Positions 25,440 to 36,994 of a DNA stretch of 64,000 nucleotides are shown one piece after another (the stretch's first letter is position 1; every line of letters begins with the position of its first letter). The stretch covers positions 1-64,000 of the forward strand of contig VTFK01000461.1 of assembly GCA_009617715.1 (NCBI GenBank), in the 5' to 3' direction. Both the position numbers and the translations under genes were made by a program. Source of the DNA: Plectrocnemia conspersa (Eukaryota > Arthropoda > Insecta > Trichoptera > Polycentropodidae). Below the pieces are notes generated by a model that saw only the letters and a program-made list of their open reading frames with translations, made no database searches and had not been told where the DNA came from.

Positions 25440-26092
25440 GACAGCTATATAGCAAAAAACTTACAATCGAAGTAAAAGTACGGACTTTGATTATTAAAAT
25501 CATTGTTATTACAAAATAGGAAAAATAAAATATTATACATATTTCAAGATCAAGTAAAAACTGCTGATTTTGCATTATTTATTAGTTAAATGATTAAATA
25601 AATTTAAGTAAACTACAATAACCTTCTACAAAGTAAGAAATAAAAATTAAAAAAAAAATTATTATTTTAAAAAATATTATTTAAAATATATTTTTAGTAA
25701 TTACTTAACGAGGGACCTGTAGCTACTGCAAATTTAAAATTTGTCTTAAAAACAATATTTGTTTATACTTAAATTCAGTTTTGTTGATAGTCACTGGTTG
25801 AGTAGAATATTCGGTTATTATAATCTCGTTTTTTTTTAATATTTGTCGGTACTATTATCGTGATGTATTGATATGTATGTAAGCTATCAATACTTGTCCC
25901 CACTTATTAACAATACTTTAAAAAAATATTACCGTATCTATTCAATGATTTATTATTTAAGACGCAAACAAGATAATAAATATGAAAAATAAGATAAGAG
26001 TACTATATATATATAGAAAAAAAATTTCAAACATTATTCCACTTATTTAATATGAACACGTGAAATTCAACAAACCTGATACAATATTTTCC
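25440..26092. other. AT-rich stretch, nothing recognised
   Basis: No supported features. Confidence 0.6.
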
Positions 26093-26116
26093 TAATATAT
26101 ATATATATATATATAG
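26093..26116. repeat. Short (TA)n microsatellite
   Basis: Uninterrupted TA run of ~22 bp. Confidence 0.95.
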
Positions 26117-26231
26117 ATTGTTCCATCATCATCAGGAGTTTCCACATTTTTTTGAGTACACTTTTTTTAACATTGCGCATTAAGGGAAGGATTTTTTATT
26201 CAAAAAAAAAACACGTAAATAATTTTTTTTT

Positions 26232-26348
<117 letters not shown>

Positions 26349-26634
26349 ATATATTTATGTACCATTTAGATATATATCTTTAATCATCGATTGATAAAAA
26401 AATAGTTGTAGATAAAATAAAGATAAGGCATATAGATTAAAATACTATAAAAATCATATTCAATTCTATATTTTTTTCAGTTCATTTTAATACGTTCTAT
26501 AATACTCATTTGGTGCGACAAAACAGGTTATTTTAAGAGATATGTGAGTTTAAATAAATACTCTGTTTAACAAAAGGAATTGTTTGAATATTTATGTAAT
26601 GTAAATATTCTGTATTTTTCTGCGGAAAATGATT

Positions 26635-27230
26635 CATTGCAGAGAGTTCCTCAAAAGGTGTTCACGGTTATGACCAATGCTTGTTCGTTACCGCTCTCTT
26701 GCACCTAATCTATCCAACAGTAATGCACAATCAATACGTTTATACGTATATTTAAACTCTTTTATTATTGATTTATTACGTTCTAAGCATCAACCGTAGA
26801 TGATCGCGCTACCATTTCGCTTTTGCTGCTGTACAAAGCTGATTTACATTTGAGACCATACCCTACACATTAGTTATAACATCTGCTACCGGCGCTATGA
26901 AGAAGGCACAAGCATGCATTTTTAACGCCTTAGGCATTTCCTAATTCTATGCCTGCATCACCGATCTTGCTCAATGAGGATTGCCAGGTATCGAAAAAAT
27001 ATAAAAATATTAGCGCGTTAAACTAATGACACTAAAAGGTCGCAAAAGTCGATAATTAAATCCTTCTACTTTACTTACCGTTACACCAAAAGGAGTAACG
27101 AAGATATGCAGTAGATATAGAATACGAAGAGCCCTCCATTGATGCTATATCTACTCCAGATATTTTCAAGATGCTAGTCGTGCTCCAGAAGGCTAGCAAA
27201 TACACCAGTAAAATAAAAATACTAACCTGA
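26635..27230. other. GC-richer block with coding-like fragments on both strands
   Basis: Plus frames read TIPYTLVITSATGAMKKAQA... (ending near 26940) and VDIEYEEPSIDAISTPDIFK... (27116-27228). The minus strand over 26790-26940 reads MPKALKMHACAFFIAPVADV... with two stops. All lack a start/stop architecture consistent with an intact gene. It is most likely a decayed mobile-element or gene fragment of unrecognised family. Confidence 0.3.
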
Positions 27231-27239
27231 AATTTCATG

Positions 27240-29610
27240 TATTGAACTAAATTTATTGATTAGTGAATACAAAATTTACATTATTGTAGTCACATATATT
27301 TATCTAAAGCGGCACGTTTACATTTATATATCGCGATATTTTTAGAGAAATTATTTACATAAAAAACTGTCGCAATGCAAATTAGACATAAAAAAATGAT
27401 AATGATTATTTTCGCAGAGTGTAATTCTCTAGGATGTGACATAACCCGTTGTGATTTTGAGCTTTGAATCTCAATTATTTTAACCAATTATCTCAACGAT
27501 AGATAATGCATTTATTTTTTGGCATTATTTGATTTTAATCAATCAGTATACATTGGATATATTAGATACCGCGTAAAAATCAAGTTGGATGGATCCACAA
27601 TGAAGTGAGCTCGAGTAGTTTTTCTTTATCTTGTATTCGAACGATATCGCGAAATAAAAAAATGGTTTATTTATAAACGTTGCCAATACACATATTTTTG
27701 CAAGTGATCACGGTACTAAAGTAATTGCGAATAAATTACAAAAATTCTTAAGAATTTAAATAAATATTTCGGGAGGTCGAAAATTGAAATATATAAAAGA
27801 AAAGTCATTTATATTAACAAATCGTTAACAAACTTTTACCACACCTCTCCAAAATGAACAAGGCAATAACGTGAAATAAAAATTCAGCGTTATTTGGACT
27901 TACACCTGGATTTAAATTTAACAAAAAATATTTTTTAGCTTTGCTCTAAAGGGCTTGCTGCCATTGTTGCCCTAAGACCTATATTAAATAAACAAGCGAG
28001 CTTCAAATTAAAAACAAATTTGCAAAAAAAAACAATTTATCGGACTTGTTTATACATATTAAGTCACACCAGTTAATAAAGGTAATTTAAAATAGAGCTA
28101 TAAAGATATTTCTTTTAAAATTTTTTTACTACTACATATTATTACATACATACTAGTACATTAAAATAATATATTTTGATATGGTATCTTATCTATAAAA
28201 TAATGTATATATATATGTATGGAACATCAAGTAAGGCAACCATATTATTTTAGTATAAATCGGATAATACTAAATTTTTATATATTAGTATTGGCGTTAA
28301 ACAAGAAAATTTATATATACCTGGTAAGTAGTGATTATGTAAGCTATGGGCGATCCACGAAAAGGGCACTGTCAAAATCGCGAGCCGAAAACATGACGTA
28401 TTTGTATTCAATATATGATCGTGTTACGTGTGATTTTATTCAATATTTATAAACATTTTTTCAAATAAGTTTATCTGGTTTTATAATAAAAATATCCATT
28501 TTTGATTAAAAAATTGAAACCATATCGATAATTTTAATTACGAAAACGTCATAAAAGCTGCTGATTTGTAGAACTAATTATATACCAATGAACAGTGCTA
28601 GGTATTACAATAATTATGTAATAACTAATCGCTTAAAAATAAATATTTCCAACAAAAAGGGGCAAAGTCTCAAAATAAGCACTACTCATACTGTCACAAT
28701 GATAGCGCGTAAGGAGTTGTCGTTAACAACTTACTACTGATAGAAGAAACATATGGTGTTGCAAAAATCCCATTCACGGACGCGTTCAAGAGAAAACTAT
28801 ACAAGACTTTGAAACACTAATTTAAATATTTTTTAAAGTTTAAATTTTCAAGATTTATTAAAAATATTTTTTTCAATTTAAAAAATATTTTTATTTTATT
28901 GTGGATTTCAAATATTTTTAGTTTTTTATGGAATTTAAATATATTTAGTTTATTATACATTTAAATACAGTGAAAATTTTTTGCACTGATTGATTATTAA
29001 AATATATAATGCTGCGCAGAAGAAACATATACTTTAAAAAAAATATAAATTAAAATATTTTTTATAAAAATGGAGAAAGATCTCAAAATTAATAATATTT
29101 TCAAAGCACATATTAGTGCTTACTATCTACTTTTAATCTAAAGCAAAAACTTGGGTGATCAATATTTATTGTTTCTTACTAATTAGTAAATGTAATTAAA
29201 AACTGGCTTTAATATTTACGCATAAAAAATGTTAAGAACTTTTTTTTAAATAAAAAGTATCTTATGGTGTAACTAAAAAACGTTCTTATTACTGAAATTT
29301 AAATGTATGATAAAATTGCATTATTTGTAAATTACATGTTACTGACGAAAAAATTTTGCTGAGTTGTAAGTATATTTTCAAATAAATTAAAAATGTTAAT
29401 TTTTTTTTTAAAGATTAAATAATTTTGAATATCATTGAAAATATAAAATATTCGTCTTTGTAGTGCGCAAATTTACGAAGTAACGCGGTAACAACAAAAA
29501 ATGCACTAGGATCAACCGCATATGTCACATTTATATTGTAAATTGCACAGCTGCACAATGGTTTTAATTTATAATTTTAACTTTTCAAATTTAAAATAAA
29601 TTAAAAAATC
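27240..29610. other. AT-rich stretch with small GC patches
   Basis: Patches near 28340-28430 (GGGCGATCCACGAAAAGGGC, ATCGCGAGCCG) and 28680-28800 are richer in GC but carry no recognisable motif. The remainder shows nothing. Confidence 0.45.
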
Positions 29611-29624
29611 AGAACGATGGATAA

Positions 29625-29720
29625 ATATTATTTAAAACCCAAAAAGTTAAGGGTCTGGTATTCGTACACTTGCTAGCTATGGTACCTCACGACAGTGATG
29701 TACCGACAACTAGTGATAAA
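29625..29720. repeat. Dispersed repeat copy A (AAAACCCAAAAAGTTAAGGGTC)
   Basis: AAAACCCAAAAAGTTRAGGG followed by TCYGGTATT occurs here and at 53441. Preceding AAAAATC...GA(A/T)...AAATATTATT and following GGTACC/GACA(A/G)CTAGT blocks also match. Probably two relics of one transposon family. Confidence 0.6.
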
Positions 29721-30532
29721 TAAATTACAAATGAAATAGTATTAAAAATAAAAATCACTGATATGACAAACTTATATAATTAAAAAAAATTAAAGGTCAC
29801 ATTACAATAATGAAAAATTAAATTATGTATTAACACATTTTTGTTACTATTAAAATAAACTTTTAATCTTTTTAATTTTTTTCGGGCTGTTTTTTGACCG
29901 CGTGCTTTTTTATCCTGTTGAACATTTTTACGGCACTATATATATTGTAGTAATACACTAATTACAGAATATATGTTTCTTTGTTTCAGATTTATCACTA
30001 TTTTTGTAAAAATCTGAAGGTTTGAAGGCTAAAAAAATATTCAAAGAAGTTTTATTATATTAAAAAATATAAATGCGACTATAAGGCAGAAGTATGGAAT
30101 ATTACTACTTCATTGATAAGAGGGGTAAGATAATGATTAGCTATTGGCTATATTTTTGTTATTAAACTATACATATAATTCAATATCTTATATTTTATTT
30201 CCAGAATTGTTAAATTGTATTTAAGCTTGGTTAGTGTTTTATAGCTTTAAAATGAAATCGAACATTAAAATATTTTATTTAAATTTAAAATAGGATTTTT
30301 ACGTCTAGTAAGTAAATTTATATAATTACATATAAGTTATTTAAAAAAAATATCTATGTACGTTATGCTTCAAAAAATCAAAACTGCACTAAAAGATCTC
30401 TCATGGTTAAGTAGCGAAGAAAGTGAAACCATTGAAAGGCATATTTTCAGCCATAATTTTATTAATACATAATTTAAAAACTCCTTGTTAAAATTACTTA
30501 TAAAATTAACAATTGTTAATTTTATTTTTAAA
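29721..30532. other. Upstream flank of the IAP-like gene
   Basis: AT-rich. Possible acceptors TTTGTTTCAG (to ~29990) and TTTTATTTCCAG (to ~30204) would allow an untranslated 5' exon, but no donor partner is evident. No clear Inr/DPE promoter was found. Confidence 0.3.
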
Positions 30533-32050
30533 ATGCGATTAATAAGTTATAATAATTGTGACTACTCAACTTTCGAAGCTAGAATAAATACTTTTAAACG
30601 GTATGAATGGATTAACGGTGAATGTCTCGCTAAAGCTGGCTTTTACTTTTTTGCATACGACAAACAAATCAAATGTTACTATTGTGATTTTTCATTTGAA
30701 ATACTAGACCAAATTGCAGACTTAAATTTACTACATAATTATGAAAATCCTCATTGTAGTAATCTAGTAGAAAACAACATTTGGACTTCGTTGGATATGT
30801 GCAACAAAAAAAATAGAGTGCGATCCCTAAAAAAATGGCCAATAAATTTTATAGACAAAGAAAAGCTTGCAGATTGTGGTTTCTATTACATCGGCGATGG
30901 AACAAACGATATACTTGAATGTTATCAATGTAACAATTCTTTTTTTGATTGGAAAAGGACAGATAGACCCGAACTAGTTCATTTTGATGTTAATATCAAG
31001 TGTAATCCAAACATACCATCACCAGTTGTTCAAAAACAGGACCGCTTACAAACGTTTACAGATCACTCGATAAATGCAAATGTAGATCATTTGCTTAATT
31101 TCGGATTGTTCTGTACTGGACGTACACCAGATGGTTGTATTGAATTAAAGTGTTTTGCGTGCCATTATTTATTTTCTATATCAAACATTAATATAGATGT
31201 TAGCGAAATTGCCAAGACACACGATCCAAATTGCTTTTACATTCTTTGGAATAATAAACAACTCAAAGCAATCGATAGTAAACCAAAGTTGTATCTAGAT
31301 CTATTGAATGAAAATGACCGCATAAGAACACTTAAAGACTGGCCAGTGTTTTTTATGAATTTGAACGACGTGGCCAAATCAGGATTTTTCTATAATGGTT
31401 CAGGATACGATGATGTAGTAGAATGCGTTTCTTGCAAGTGTACTTATAAGAATTTTAAAATAGGCGATGATCCTTTCACGATTCATGAGAAGCTAAGCCC
31501 CAATTGCTATTTAAAATCCGCAGAACCATTATCATACAATCCTACTAATTCATATTATTCTTCATTTAAGCTTAGGTTTGAATCTTTTAAAGATTGGCCG
31601 AAGATTATGATGCAAACGCCTTTCGAAATGGCGGAAGCTGGGTTTGTTTTTACAAAGCAGAGTGATTTAGTATTTTGTTATTGTTGTGGTCTTAAATTAA
31701 ATGGTTGGCTTCCTGGTGAAGATCCTTGGATAAAGCATTGTATGTTCGTTCCTAATTGTTTTTATTTGGTTATGATCAAAGGAGAGGACTTTATAAATAA
31801 CATGTGTGAAGAAGGTAGAAAAAATAGTCAGTTTTACACAGCATCTACATCTCAAAATATAAACGATATGGAACATATGGAAGTTGATGGTGTTAATCTT
31901 TGTAAAATATGTATGGTGGAAATAATAACAACAGTTTTTACGCCGTGTGGACATAGTGTTGCATATTTTAATTGCGCAAATTCTGTGAATCGTTGTCCGT
32001 ATTGTAGAAGTTATTTAGAAACTGTTGTTAGCATAAACAATGATTATTGA
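30533..32050 (+). CDS. Multi-BIR inhibitor-of-apoptosis-like protein (five BIR modules plus C-terminal RING), intronless
   Basis: An uninterrupted 505-codon frame. The frame is open upstream to a TTG at 30485, but the first ATG is at 30533, in an A-rich context. BIR-type modules follow the C-x2-C-x16-H-x6-C pattern: BIR1 ~17-79 (C48, C51, H68, C75), BIR2 ~95-158 (C130, C133, H150, C157), BIR3 ~171-236 (C207, C210, C234; the His position is Ala227), BIR4 ~263-327 (C298, C301, H318, C325), BIR5 ~346-411 (C382, C385, H402, C409). A RING follows at ~457-491: C457, C460, C472, H474, Tyr478 where IAP RINGs have Cys, C481, C488, C491. Family knowledge: IAPs bind caspases or IAP antagonists through BIRs and ubiquitinate through the RING in the cytosol. 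BIR5 keeps W392 and E396, like a peptide-binding (type II) BIR. Five BIRs exceed the usual one to three. A lineage-expanded IAP paralogue is likely; ligase activity is doubtful. No nearby gene suggests a partner. Confidence 0.93.
   Translation: MRLISYNNCDYSTFEARINTFKRYEWINGECLAKAGFYFFAYDKQIKCYYCDFSFEILDQIADLNLLHNYENPHCSNLVENNIWTSLDMCNKKNRVRSLKKWPINFIDKEKLADCGFYYIGDGTNDILECYQCNNSFFDWKRTDRPELVHFDVNIKCNPNIPSPVVQKQDRLQTFTDHSINANVDHLLNFGLFCTGRTPDGCIELKCFACHYLFSISNINIDVSEIAKTHDPNCFYILWNNKQLKAIDSKPKLYLDLLNENDRIRTLKDWPVFFMNLNDVAKSGFFYNGSGYDDVVECVSCKCTYKNFKIGDDPFTIHEKLSPNCYLKSAEPLSYNPTNSYYSSFKLRFESFKDWPKIMMQTPFEMAEAGFVFTKQSDLVFCYCCGLKLNGWLPGEDPWIKHCMFVPNCFYLVMIKGEDFINNMCEEGRKNSQFYTASTSQNINDMEHMEVDGVNLCKICMVEIITTVFTPCGHSVAYFNCANSVNRCPYCRSYLETVVSINNDY
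31901..32005 (+). other. RING-finger domain with one zinc ligand replaced by Tyr
   Basis: The RING of the IAP-like gene reads CKIC, then PCGHSVAYFNC, then CPYC. In IAP RINGs the residue three before the CGH-distal Cys (alignment HLVVCKDC) is a zinc-binding Cys. Here that codon is TAT (Tyr478), one transition from TGT. The other seven ligands are present, so the change is specific and not general decay. Confidence 0.85.
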
Positions 32051-33119
32051 AAAACCACTTATTTAGGTTAGGGAATTTAGACAATTTTAATGCGGTTAAC
32101 CTTTGAAAGGATGTACAAGAGAGTCTAACTAACTTTATATAGTTTACGAATTCTTGTGCTTTGAAAAAGATTGTAAGAAAATGATTGTTAGTTTGCGTTT
32201 TTTATGACTTTAACTCAAAAATTTAATGCTCATTAAATTTAAAAACACAACCAGTCATGTTGAAAATTAAACCTGTATTTTAAAATATTATTTCCAGAAG
32301 CTTAGTAAGCACGTTTAAAATGTTTGCCATCAGTCAAGCTAATATTTCATAAATGATCTCGGCTAATGCTGGTAGTTAGTTTTATAAATGTTGAAAATAG
32401 TAGAAAAGCAAAGTTTTTCTAAAATAGGTTGTGGCGAAGCCAACTTATTTGATACAAACTTTACTTTATAACTCAATAAGATCATTTTTTCCTTCATATC
32501 CATAATTAATATTAAATTTAAAGCTCGTTTTAGATAAAATAATGTTAAAGATAATTAAATTAAATATCGCTAAAGATTTTTTTTTAAAAATTTTTTTAAT
32601 ATTGTTATATTATTATTATTATATTGTTTTATAATGGTGATTTATACAATAAGTGTTTACCATATATAAAAATATTAAAAATTTATAGTAAACCTTTATT
32701 GGTAATATTTATAATATATGAAATTCAATATTATTTATGACATATTATATTTTTATATATGAAATTAAACATACTATTTATGAAAAATTGTCTTTAATGC
32801 ATTTTTATTATTGCAAAGTGATTTAGATTATCTAATAATTGTATTTGTTTTATAGTGTGAGTTAGTAGTTTTTTATGTTTATAAACATAAAAATATTTTA
32901 TAAAAAAAATTTAAAACTAGGGTTTTTTATAATTTGTGATATATTTTTATATATAATTAGGTACTTTTTAAAAAAAATTGTTTGTAAATTATTGTTAACT
33001 CTATGCAATATTGTAATGATCAAATAAAAATCGAGCTTGCTCGTACGCAATAAGTAATAATGATTTATTTTAGTTCATAGAGAATGTATTATATAAATTA
33101 AAAAATATCTATAAATATC
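32051..33119. other. 3' flank of the IAP-like gene
   Basis: ATTAAA variants occur near 32233, and the first canonical AATAAA I see downstream is near 33023. A diverged duplication (TATATGAAATT...ATTTATGA) lies near 32715-32785. Otherwise featureless. Confidence 0.4.
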
Positions 33120-33313
33120 TTGTTATATTATCTACCAAGTTTTTAAATAATTGTAATAAATCACCAAGGTGTGTCAAGTGTGCAGGGATGTATTTATTGC
33201 ATGACAAAACTAACGACGTAAAAAGTTCAAATTGCAATGGAAACAACTCAGCGAATTATAGAGGTTGTCTGGTATATAAGCAACTCCAACAAAAACAGCA
33301 TCCACAACTTTGA
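33120..33313 (+). pseudogene. Jockey-type ORF1 (Gag) zinc-knuckle remnant
   Basis: The plus frame reads LSTKFLNNCNKSPRCVKCAG, then MYLLHDKTND...SSNCNGNNSANYRGC, ending at TGA 33311-33313. CNKSPRCVKCAG and C-N-x-N-x2-SANYRGC-x-VYK are the hallmark Cys-rich knuckles of insect Jockey-clade ORF1 proteins. The second knuckle has lost its His/Cys ligands and the N-terminal part is absent. It sits directly upstream of the ORF2 endonuclease remnant, in the expected element order. Confidence 0.8.
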
Positions 33314-33405
33314 ACAAAAAAAAATACAAATAGAACCAACCAACCTACAACAGAGACCGAAATTTTAGAAGAAAATAATGATTTATTTAAAATAAAAAAA
33401 TAGCA

Positions 33406-34443
33406 GTGCTCCAAATGACTGCCTTACTACAAATTGCCATATGGAATGCCAACGGACTATCGCAACGCACACAAGAAATAAACACAATTCGTCCGAAACT
33501 CATTTCAAGGAAAAAACTTACTTTAAAATATCTGAAAATTGTATGTATTTCTCAAGACACTCATACAGAAATGCGCATGAAGGCACAGCAGTAATAATTA
33601 AAAACAATATTCAACATTACGAAGAAGACAATTTTCAAGAAAAATATGTTCAATCGACTAACGTTAAAATTCAAGTTCGTTACTCATCATTAACGAATGT
33701 CTCGCAAAATACAACATTAAAAAATAAAACTTTAATTTCTTCTTCAGCAAACAAGGAAATAAATTTATTTCTGGAGGGGATTATAATGCCAAAAATTGAC
33801 TAATAAACAACAAAGGAAAATAATTGTACAAATTGGCAGTGGATCTCAACAGGACAACCAACATAGTGGCCAACTGATAAGAAAAGTACCTGACCTGATT
33901 GACTTTTGCATTGTTATAAGATTAGATGTAAAACGAAATATAGCTGAATCATGTTTCGAGCTGTCATCAAAACATTTGCTGATAATAGTAAAATTACAAA
34001 CTCCGACTGATAATAAACTGATTGGGATTCAGAGAAAATTTTAAAAAAAAAAGACAATTCAAACCAAATTGCCGAATTGAACATTTCCTTGCAGACATAA
34101 AAAAAAAAAAGCAGTTCAACACTTAAAAAAAAGACAAATTCAAACTAAGCAGCATGTAAAAATTAAACATATATTTAACAAAACTTATTGTCAAATTAAC
34201 AAAGATATTATTCATTTGAAAAAAATTGAAAATCGCAACCGGACGCATAGCATAAAAAATGAAATAACAAAAAAATACACGACATACAGAAGAAACTCAA
34301 AAAATATGAAAGATATGAAGAGGATATTTCGATTACACAAAGCAAGAGAAATAAAAACTGCGAATCAAATCAAAGATATTAATTTTAATTATTGGCGTTT
34401 ATTATACTTAATTAATTATAACAACTTTAGCGCAAAATTATGA
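33406..34443 (+). pseudogene. Jockey-type ORF2 N-terminal (AP-endonuclease) pseudogene
   Basis: Frames in sequence: LLQIAIWNANGLSQRTQEIN (endonuclease start, Asn motif); after a shift SSETHFKEKTYF (catalytic Glu in ETHF) and GTAVIIKNNIQHYEE; in a third frame GGDYNAKN near 33775-33798 (catalytic Asp/Asn); then KVPDLIDFC and LSSKHLLIIVKLQ (His of the last motif; Asp replaced by Lys). Several frameshifts and deletions break it. After ~34045 only the Lys/Arg-rich linker remains, and no reverse transcriptase follows. This is a decayed non-LTR retrotransposon interior. Confidence 0.85.
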
Positions 34444-34449
34444 ATGTGT

Positions 34450-35740
34450 ATATATATGTAGATATGTTAGCAATGTTAAAAAAATGTTTTACTACAATTG
34501 TTATGTATAAATTAAAATAAATATACTCTGTATTAATTAGGCAAAATATATATTCACAAAAGTATAACTAATATATCAAAGAATTATTATACAAAAATAA
34601 AATATAGTTATACATAGCTGGTTTTCAACTGATATTTTTATATATATAAGCAAGTAATATTGTTAGTAAATTAAAAAAATATTTTAAAATAGTAACTGCA
34701 GTAGAAAAAAATATTGTACATAACGCACACATGTCGATATATACAATAGTTTCAACAAAAATAATATGTATTTTGATATGAAAGAAAATCAGTATATTTC
34801 TTTCACGTGTTCTTATGTATGTAAAACAGCAATGCGTAATTTCACGAGGAAATGTTGCGGATATCCGTTTCGTATATATGTGAAAAATGATCCTAGATTA
34901 CAATTCCAATTTATAATGTGCTAATATTCCATAGCGAATTACGCCTTGAATGCTTCATATATCACGTTGTAACTTTTATTTGGTATTTTTATGGGTTATA
35001 TACATAGGTATTTATAGGAATATATATTAAATGGTTTCATACTTTTTACCTTCAGGGATAAAATTAAAGGTATGACTAAGACAATGTATTTTAATTAAAT
35101 TAAGAAGATTTTATAAACCTATCAAAAACTTAAAACTTTAAATTCATTTTCACTATTTATAATAAATAGCTTTGTACCTTATACATAGATTAGTTTTTCA
35201 AGATTTTTCTAATCTACAAATAAATATTGAGATAGGTGATTGTGAATAAATTATAATCATGCTAGATCGTACTTACTATATAAGGTATTAAAATATGTTT
35301 AATAATAATATATGTATATACATTTCTAATTACAAATCTGACACATGTATTTTTTTAAAAGATAATTTTCATTGTTTAATTTTACTTATAATTTACATCA
35401 TATTTATTATTTACTTCATAGTGTTGTTACGGATTTAACAATCTGCATAATTTATTATAATTGAAAAGACACTCTAACTTCCTTATAAAATAAAAAATAA
35501 ATAAATAATGTAGGCAGTATTAATTTATAAAAAAAGTGAAAAAATGTTATATGAAACATAAAATATAAAATAAGATACTAAAAAATGCTGCTTTAGTTTT
35601 ATTGCTAAAAACGTCAATAATTTTGGGATCCCTTATCTTAAAACACTCAAAAGCATTTACACTTTTTAATTTACAAATTCTAAAACACTTTATTATATTC
35701 GAAAACTCACTTCAACGTTTCTGATTATTGCTCCGTTTAA
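34450..35740. other. AT-rich stretch, nothing recognised
   Basis: No supported features. Confidence 0.6.
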
Positions 35741-35741
35741 T

Positions 35742-36055
35742 GGTAAGTAACAACATATTTTTCATTTTTATTGCCGTTTCCCAGTGACTTATTCGCCAAT
35801 AACGAGTTTATCCAACTTCCGGAATCGACTTTATAAAGTGAAAAGTTAAAATTTATTTGTGGGGTGAAGATAAGTAATCGATTCATTAGAGGCCTACCGC
35901 CCCATCGGCGGATACACAGATACCTACTAAAAACGCACACTCTGCTTAAGGACACGTTTTCCCTTCCCTTTCCGGAAAATTCTGGTATGCCAAGCCATAA
36001 TGAAGATAATTTTTCATCATACTCTTATCAAAGCTATGGTATAGAAAATTAATTA
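35742..36055 (+). other. Exon-like island with donor and acceptor signals
   Basis: GTAAGTAAC at ~35743 and TTGCCGTTTCCCAG at ~35784 are good donor and acceptor sequences, but only ~42 bp apart, too close for a normal intron. After the acceptor, one phase reads DLFANNEFIQLPESTL to a stop. Farther on, a plus frame reads GLPPHRRIHRYLLKTHTLL...MPSHNEDNFSSYSYQSYG (to 36052). The minus strand is also open (YKVDSGSWINSLLANKSLGN). Coding strand undetermined. Confidence 0.22.
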
Positions 36056-36990
36056 AAAATGTAAATATCGATTATTTGGCCAATTCTTATAGTATCGTAA
36101 AAACAAGTATACTAGTAATATAAAATAAACTGTTTTTTTATTGATATTTTATTATTTATTCTAAAAACAATATATGTATAGTGGTTTAAAAAAGTAATAT
36201 GAGCAACGCTAATCTTTCTGTGTTCTCAAACAATACAAAATATAAAGTAATATGAGATAAACTATGTTTCTTTTGAAAATATATTTATAAAAATATACTC
36301 GACGACAAAGTACTCCCTCTTCTAGAATTATGTATCCCCATTAAGTCATCATCGTTAAGGAATCTCTTGTGCGGATAGTTTCAATAAAATTATATAGAAA
36401 GATAATAGTATTAAGATAAATTATCTGATTTATCTTTATTTTTATAAATCTCATGAACAAATATCATATAACTAAATTATTTATATAACAAAACATAATT
36501 GTATACGTACATAACTATAAAATACTTAGTTCGTAAATTGTTGAGACTTTTTCTTACGTAATGAGACACGCGTCGATTTGAGCTGATGAGATGAGTCTCT
36601 TTTTGCTACGCTTATTATAAAACGTAGCTTTGCCCCCAGGGGTTCAATATAATGAGCTAAAGTTGAAGTGATTGAATACCATAAAAGAAAACCATAATTT
36701 TAAATATATAACATAAATTATTATCTGAATTAGGGCGCAGAAATCATATGTAAAAATGACATTTTAGAATTTATAACCAGATCAATATAGTTGGATAAGC
36801 AATAATTACTTAAATCATCTTAGTCGATTTAAGGTTGTTTAATGTTAAAAATGTAGATGTTACAATCATCTGCCTAAAAAAAAAATAAAAGGCACTCTAA
36901 TGAACATTTAAACAAACAAAAGGAGAGATAAACAGCCTCTTGTTACCGTATATGTATAACAATAAAGTTGCATTTAAAATTGAAAATATT
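36056..36990. other. AT-rich stretch with small GC patch at 36550-36660
   Basis: GAGACACGCGTCGATTTGAG and GCCCCCAGGGG mark a small richer patch. Nothing else supported. Confidence 0.45.
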
Positions 36991-36994
36991 TCAC

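Noticed and set aside
30485..30532. Extended start of the IAP-like gene at TTG 30485
   Set aside because: Nuclear eukaryotic genes start at ATG; the added 16 residues are low-complexity Leu/Ile/Lys/Phe and precede the BIR fold.
31697..31954. 85-codon minus frame inside the IAP-like gene
   Set aside because: Antisense shadow of the RING/BIR5 coding region.
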